NCBI RefSeq assembly: GCF_001653235.2
Contig: NC_035790.1
Location: 1,240,001 to 1,304,000 of the forward strand
From: Pochonia chlamydosporia 170
Taxonomy: Eukaryota > Ascomycota > Sordariomycetes > Hypocreales > Clavicipitaceae
DNA length: 64,000 nucleotides
Direction: 5' to 3'
Under the pieces are notes generated by a model. The model was given only the letters and a program-made list of their open reading frames with translations, was not told the origin of the DNA and searched no databases. Below, piece after piece: positions 59,199 through 64,000 of the stretch (position 1 is its first letter; each line of letters begins with the position of its first letter). A program made the position numbers and the translations under genes.

Positions 59199-61164
59199 TA
59201 TGAGGATTAAGTGACATTCTTCGCGCATATACATATTTCTTTATCCAGCTATTTGAGGGTCTTAAGCCCGTCTCGAACAGAACAGGGTTAATCGGGATGG
59301 CCTTGGGGAGGGGGCTTGCACATGCAAATTAAAAACACTTTTTGAGTTACCACATGAGGCATTTCATGGGCGTTCACTTGGGAAAGAGGCACAAGTATTT
59401 TGGGGGTTCTTGAAATTCTACGGCTCTGTTTGTCGACCCTGGCTTAAGCGGGCGAAGAATGGTGGGAAGGCGGTAGATACAAAAAGCAGCAGCGTAGTAG
59501 TCCCAGGACCAGGTCTTGGGAACTGTGTGTACACATACATCCATGATTGGCGGTTACTGTAGTCAAATAGAGTATGTTTTGCTGCCCTGAAGCGAGAGAT
59601 GATGAGGCTCTGCCAAGTCTGCATGTTTAAGATGCAGCAATGCGATCGTTTTAGTGATAGTGGAAGCGGGTGCCGCTCGGACAGAGAAGGCCTGATGTTC
59701 TGTGCTTTTGAGTGACCTGTCTTAAACAAAGGTATTGTTTCAGCGAGGAACGCTGTGCGGCCATGCGAGACCGCAGGATTTCATGTAGAACAAATATTTA
59801 CACGGGACGGCCACCGGATAAGGATGCAGCTGTATCGTGAGTTTGCGCAACCATGTAACCAAGATGGTCTTTTGAGCAGGACAACGCGTCTATATGACTT
59901 TGTTTGAAACGGTTGACCTCCTGCCTGCCTCCCGAGGTAGGTAGGTTGGTATGATGGGCCATCAATGACTTTCTATGTAAATTGGATCAAGAAGATGGGA
60001 GAACAGGGGGCATGTTTTATCAAAACGCGTTGGAAACACAGATAACCTACCAAAGTACCTGCGATAGTCACAGAGCAGAAACTTCAAGGGGACTCACTTG
60101 CCATGCAATGACATGGTTGCCCTGCCATAGTTCCTACGGAGCGAGCATTGATCAATTCAAATTGGTCCGAAGTTGGTCTGCGCCACAGCCAAAGCCCACC
60201 GCAAGCTAGTGGCGACTTCATGTCCCGACTTGGCCAGGGACTGGGTGTCCTGCATTATGCATGCGGTGCCCCTGGCTATATTTTTTGTTGTTTGGCTTGA
60301 TGGGATGGGATGGGATGGGGGACGCGGGACGGGGGAGGCGGAGGTGGACGGACGCGATGGGAGGAGGCCTGACGTCGATCCACATGCAGAACAAGAAAGT
60401 TCAAGCATGGGCAAAATTGTTTACTGCCTGTTGTGTTCGAGGAGTGCCGTCGAGCGCGTAGGCATGGGGATGCTTGCTGTTGGACGAGCGATGGGTGACA
60501 GATGGATGGATGCGGGAGGGGTCTGACATGGAGTACGGAGTAACCTGTTGGTGGTTTTTCTTTTCTTTTCTGGGAGCGGGCTGAGTTGCAGAGGCTGTGG
60601 TTGTTGACCTGACCGCCTATTATTACCGTGTTCCATGAAGCGTCTGCTCGATATGTAGCATGGAGTAGGAGTTGGGCTCTTTGACAGGATATATTCTGTT
60701 CAGTCCCTTCAATGTTTCTTGCCGACTGGCACCCCCTTGGCTTGCAGCACCGACCGCACTTTTTCCTGCTGCATCATTCCATCTTTTGCATGATTTCTGC
60801 ACCCGCAATTGCCATTTCAATCTCGCCTTGATTGATCGGGAGGGTCAAGGCTCCGGAAGTCTGGGGTACTTTGTGCTTGAACTCTTTGCTCTCTCTGTCT
60901 CATCTTGAACACTGCTATCTTGCTCGTCCGTTTTAATTTGGATTGTGACGACGTCAGTGCCTATCCACTCTGCCATTCATAACACTGCCATCACCTCACG
61001 CTGGGCTAGTCAGTTCGTCAGTCCGTCTGGTCCGCTCTTTTTCTCTGTGACAGAATCTCCACCACCACGTCCAACGACCCACGGACCCGTCACTCGCTCA
61101 GGCTGGGATCCGGCAGAAAACACGGCCATTTCACCCACGCAATTACCCTCGTTGGTTTTGCGAG
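59199..61164. other. Intergenic, about 2 kb, between PTA1 and the SHE3-like gene
   Basis: No supported gene. It has a short GGGAT repeat around 60301-60317, TACGGAGTA at 60534 and AGGTAGGTAGG near 59936. The part from about 60650 on is probably promoter and leader of the SHE3-like gene; the frame from 60945 is discussed under rejected items. Confidence 0.5.
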
Positions 61165-62646
61165 ATGCCCCGGAATCGCCTACAGAAACGAGACTTTGCT
61201 ATTCATCGAGACGCTGCGCACGGTACGGTTGGCTCCCCCTTCTCTTGTCATATCCGCGCTCCCGAACCCTGCCTTTCTTTAGAGTAGTGTCTCGGTTGGG
61301 TCAATGTCACTTCAGCCTCAGCTTGCCTTGCCTTGCAAAGAACGAAGGCGCTTTGTGTGCCACTTCACTTTTTGTTTTGGTTTCTCTTTCTTGTAGCGGC
61401 TGTCCTCTGCAACAAGATTGTATTGTCTTCGACAATTTGCTAATTCATCCATTGATCGCTTGCAGCTCAGAAACCCGCGCCCCATGAACCAGAGCTAGAT
61501 GATTCCTCGACAAAGACCCTCACGCCAGCCTCGACTGGTACTATAAACAGTATGACGACGGCACGTCCGGCGAGTAACGCTGCAAAGCACGCTCTTGCAA
61601 GGTCAGCTACCATTCGCAGCGTTCCCAGCTTCGATGGCTCCGAATCTAGTCCAGACAGCAAACGCAGTACCCTTTCCAGCAGCGTCAATTCCACAGCCAG
61701 CGCCACCTCAACCATGCCAGGCGCCGGTGCCCAACAAGACAAGACCCCAACGACGGCCAAATTAAGGCAGGACAGCGGAAGCGACACGACGCCGTCAAGA
61801 TGGCATGGCAACGGTGTGCGGGCGATCGAGCCGTCGCTTCCTCACGACTCATCAATAATATCGGAAGAAGGGGAAAACGGACAATGGGACTCGACGATTG
61901 GGAAAGCTGGGCTGGGAAAGACGGGCCGAGTCATCAACAAGCTTGTTAGCGACAATGACGCCCTAAAGCGAGATATTCAGATTGAGCGGCTGCGTGCGGA
62001 GGAGGCCAAGCAGTCGGCCAAATTGCTGGAGGACAAGATGGAGCGAATGATGAATGAGTATGAGGGCCGATTGCTAGAAGCGAATGTTACAAAGACGTTG
62101 CTGGCTCGAAAGGAACGCCAAGTAGAGTCATTAACGGGCACGGTGGAATTAGAGAAGAGGAAGACACAGGCAGCACAGGAGAGCGAAAGAAGTTGGAAAG
62201 AAGAGCTAGACAAGGTGAAAAACGAATCCAAGGTCCGGGTCGAAGAGGCAACTAGCTATGCGCAGTTGATGGAGGGTCGATACAACGCCATCTCCTCTCA
62301 CTGGCGGGATCAAGGCGAGGAGGTGAAGCGCGCCATGTCCAAGATGAAGGGGGAAATTACGACTATTGTCGACGAACGCATATCCGACGATGAAAAGATT
62401 TCAACGCTAAGAGACTTGTGCGAGCAACAAGACAACAATATCAAAGAACTCAGGAGGGAAAAGGAAGAGATTGCTCGCCTATTCGAGGAGTATAAGAGGA
62501 CTCAAGAAGAGGACCTCCGAGATATCAAGACCAATGCGAGCAGGAGACAAGAAGAGCAAGAGAAGCAACTGGACGAGGCGAGAGAGGCCTTGCACAAGCT
62601 GAAATGGGCTTTGAACGTCAAACAAAACGTCAAGGACGCGCAATAG
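61165..62646 (+). CDS. SHE3: SHE3-like coiled-coil RNA-transport adaptor (N terminus uncertain)
   Basis: The main exon 61466-62646 is certain in frame. My best first exon is 61165-61222 (starting MPRNRLQKRDFAIHRD), spliced by GTACGG to the acceptor TTGCAG, which keeps the phase and gives about 412 residues. The in-frame Met at 61552 is the conservative alternative. A Ser/Thr-rich start is followed by STIGKAGLGKTGRVINKLVS, then continuous heptads from about 180 on. Within these are LLARKERQVESL, ATSYAQLMEGRYNAISSHWR and EAREALHKLKWALNVKQNVK, all typical of ascomycete proteins annotated as SWI5-dependent HO expression protein 3. In budding yeast She3 links She2-bound mRNA to the myosin Myo4. 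A filamentous fungus lacks HO switching, so a role in mRNA or cargo transport is an inference. Confidence 0.8.
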
Positions 62647-63634
62647 GGGACAGTGACTCTACTCCTCGACAACAGCTACTCAACGTGGATGCTGCCTCAA
62701 ATCCAGCAACCACGGCCACAAACTTTTACCTTGCTCTTATCGTCAAGCCACTCGTCACTGGCGGGTCCAGACGAAACGACAAATCCGAATCCTAGACTGA
62801 CACTCATCTACTTTTACAACTCCTTTCATTGCATTTAATTCACCACCGGCATAGACGAATACATCAACGACAAAAGTTGATCGCTACGGAATAGGATATG
62901 ACCACCCCCCAGTGTTTACACTTATGTGAAACCTATAAAGAGGGGGGGAAATATAATGAGGCGCTTGGCGGCTTTTACTTTTTGTTCTTTTCTGTCCTTC
63001 ACTCATAAGGGTCACCTATTGCCCTGGCCCCTTTTTTTCACAAATGGATGCGCATATTTATTTTTTGCATCCTACGTCGCGGAGTTTATTTTTTCTGACT
63101 TGGTCTTTTTGGTGTCATTTAGTTTTCAGGACACGAGCATCGCATCACCCTGCACAGTAGGGAAGATGATGCATGGAAAGCAATAGGACTAGCGAGCGGA
63201 AGAAAGGATACATTGATGATTAAACAAACACAAGATGGGACGGGCATCATATAGGCCCCCAGTTATTTTTTATCAGCTTTTCTAAACTATCCTTGGGAAA
63301 CAATCCAGATACCCCTTCTAGTTGACTATGAATACATTGTGTGTTTGGTTAACATTCTGTGGCCTACCTTGGTAGGTAGAGAGTAGTGACCGGAGGAGAG
63401 TGTCCATGTGACGGGTGAATGGTGAATGGCAGGATGAAAACGAGTTGTTGTTATTGTTGGTGCTTGCCGGGCAGTTGCAGCTGGCTGCCACCTGCCACCT
63501 GGACGTGTTGACACTCTTGACAGGTTTTCTCCCCTTCTCCCCTCAACTTTGTTTTTCTTCTTCATTTTTTTCACTTTCAGCAGAGAAACCAGAAGATCGA
63601 CCTTAAGACGAACTCTTGGATTCTCATTTCCCAG
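62647..63634. other. Intergenic after the SHE3-like gene
   Basis: The first part is 3' untranslated sequence. T-rich tracts lie near 62975-63105. The right part is likely promoter of a gene beyond the window. No gene supported. Confidence 0.5.
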
Positions 63635-64000
63635 GTAAGTTTTCTGGTGTTGCATAGGGGAGGTTGATACTGACTGTTGGTTACATCCTCAGGTTTGAAA
63701 CGCAGATCGATTTACCTTCTTTTTTCCCTTTTCGTCTTTTCCGTCTTCTTCTCCTTCTCCTTCTTCTTCTTCCTCTTCCTTTTCGTCGTCGTCGTCGTTG
63801 TCGTCGTTGTCGTCGTTGTCGTCGTTGTCGTCGTCTTCGTCGTCTTCGTCTCTCTTCGTCTTCGCTCTTCCAATCTTCTCCCACTCCCTCGTGTATTGTG
63901 GAGGTGAGCCAGGTTGAGGCTGGCTCGGTTACCTTTACATGTGAGTATTTTTGATGATGTGAATGTTTGTTACTGACGATCCTGAATGTGTCAGGCAGAT
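63635..64000 (+). other. Probable spliced 5' leader of a gene running off the right edge
   Basis: Donor CAG|GTAAGT at 63635, branch TACTGAC near 63669 and acceptor CCTCAG ending at 63692 define a 58-base intron in non-coding sequence. Further donor-like sites (GAG|GTGAGC at 63904, CAT|GTGAGT near 63941) follow. No start codon with a convincing long frame is present before the window ends, so this is best read as a 5' untranslated region. The (GTC)n-type tract within it is listed separately. Confidence 0.45.
63719..63850. repeat. Compound trinucleotide tract, CTT-rich then GTC/GTT
   Basis: A CTT/TTC-rich pyrimidine stretch (63719-63782) passes into units of GTC, GTT and TTC to about 63850. 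Frames through it give homopolymeric Val or Arg-rich peptides and should not be read as genes. Confidence 0.9.

Noticed and set aside
60945..61222. Frame starting MTTSVPIHS as first exon of the SHE3-like gene
   Set aside because: The peptide looks plausible, but its phase at the GTACGG donor (two bases over) does not match the CTCAG acceptor at 61466; joining them gives a stop within eight codons. The overlapping 61165 start fits.
63664..63954. Frames through the trinucleotide tract (poly-Val or poly-Arg products)
   Set aside because: Direct result of the microsatellite; no flanking conserved sequence.

Overview
The window is nuclear DNA of a filamentous ascomycete, most likely a Sordariomycete and probably Hypocreales-like. 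The genes carry short introns (about 48-280 bases) with GT..AG ends and CTAAC/CTGAC-type branch points. The gene content is fungal: ATG11, UBP16, a fungal complex I 17.8 kDa subunit, COA3, DEP1, PTA1/symplekin, a SHE3-like protein and a 453-residue alpha-tubulin. The lineage is inferred from how these proteins look; I could not search a database. I see no bacterial-type operon, CRISPR array, rRNA, convincing tRNA or intact transposon.

Layout, left to right. From 1 to 15 kb: a GT31 glycosyltransferase with a PAN-like tail (-), the membrane-anchored deubiquitinase UBP16 (-), a small F-box-like protein (-), the selective-autophagy scaffold ATG11 (-) and a CENP-H-like kinetochore protein (+). From 15.4 to 22.8 kb there is a block of about 7 kb with no supportable coding gene; it holds a perfect hairpin and other simple repeats and ends in the long spliced leader of NHP6 (+). 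From 25 to 34 kb: an unrecognised seven-exon gene (+), phosphoglucomutase (-), oligoribonuclease (-) and a Gfo/Idh/MocA oxidoreductase (+). From 34 to 46 kb: a cysteine-rich single-pass membrane protein with a Gln-rich tail (-), a DUF4743/Nudix hydrolase (-), NUO-17.8 (+), ribosomal protein uS19/RPS15 (-) and a second single-pass membrane protein (+). From 47.8 to 62.7 kb: alpha-tubulin (+), NOP12 (-), DEP1 (+), COA3 (-), PTA1/symplekin (+) and a SHE3-like coiled-coil protein (+). The right edge appears to hold the spliced leader of a gene that continues outside the window.

The genes are mostly single-copy housekeeping functions: translation and ribosome biogenesis (RPS15, NOP12), respiration (NUO-17.8, COA3), chromatin and chromosomes (NHP6, DEP1, CENP-H), cytoskeleton, RNA processing, autophagy and carbon metabolism. 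They do not form one pathway or a secondary-metabolite cluster. I found no clear novel system. The items most worth a second look are the run of tiny first coding exons between 42 and 56 kb, the UBP16/ATG11 neighbourhood, the two mucin-like membrane proteins, the unrecognised 482-residue protein and the 7-kb block with its perfect hairpin. Exon borders were read by eye from splice signals, reading phase and protein continuity.
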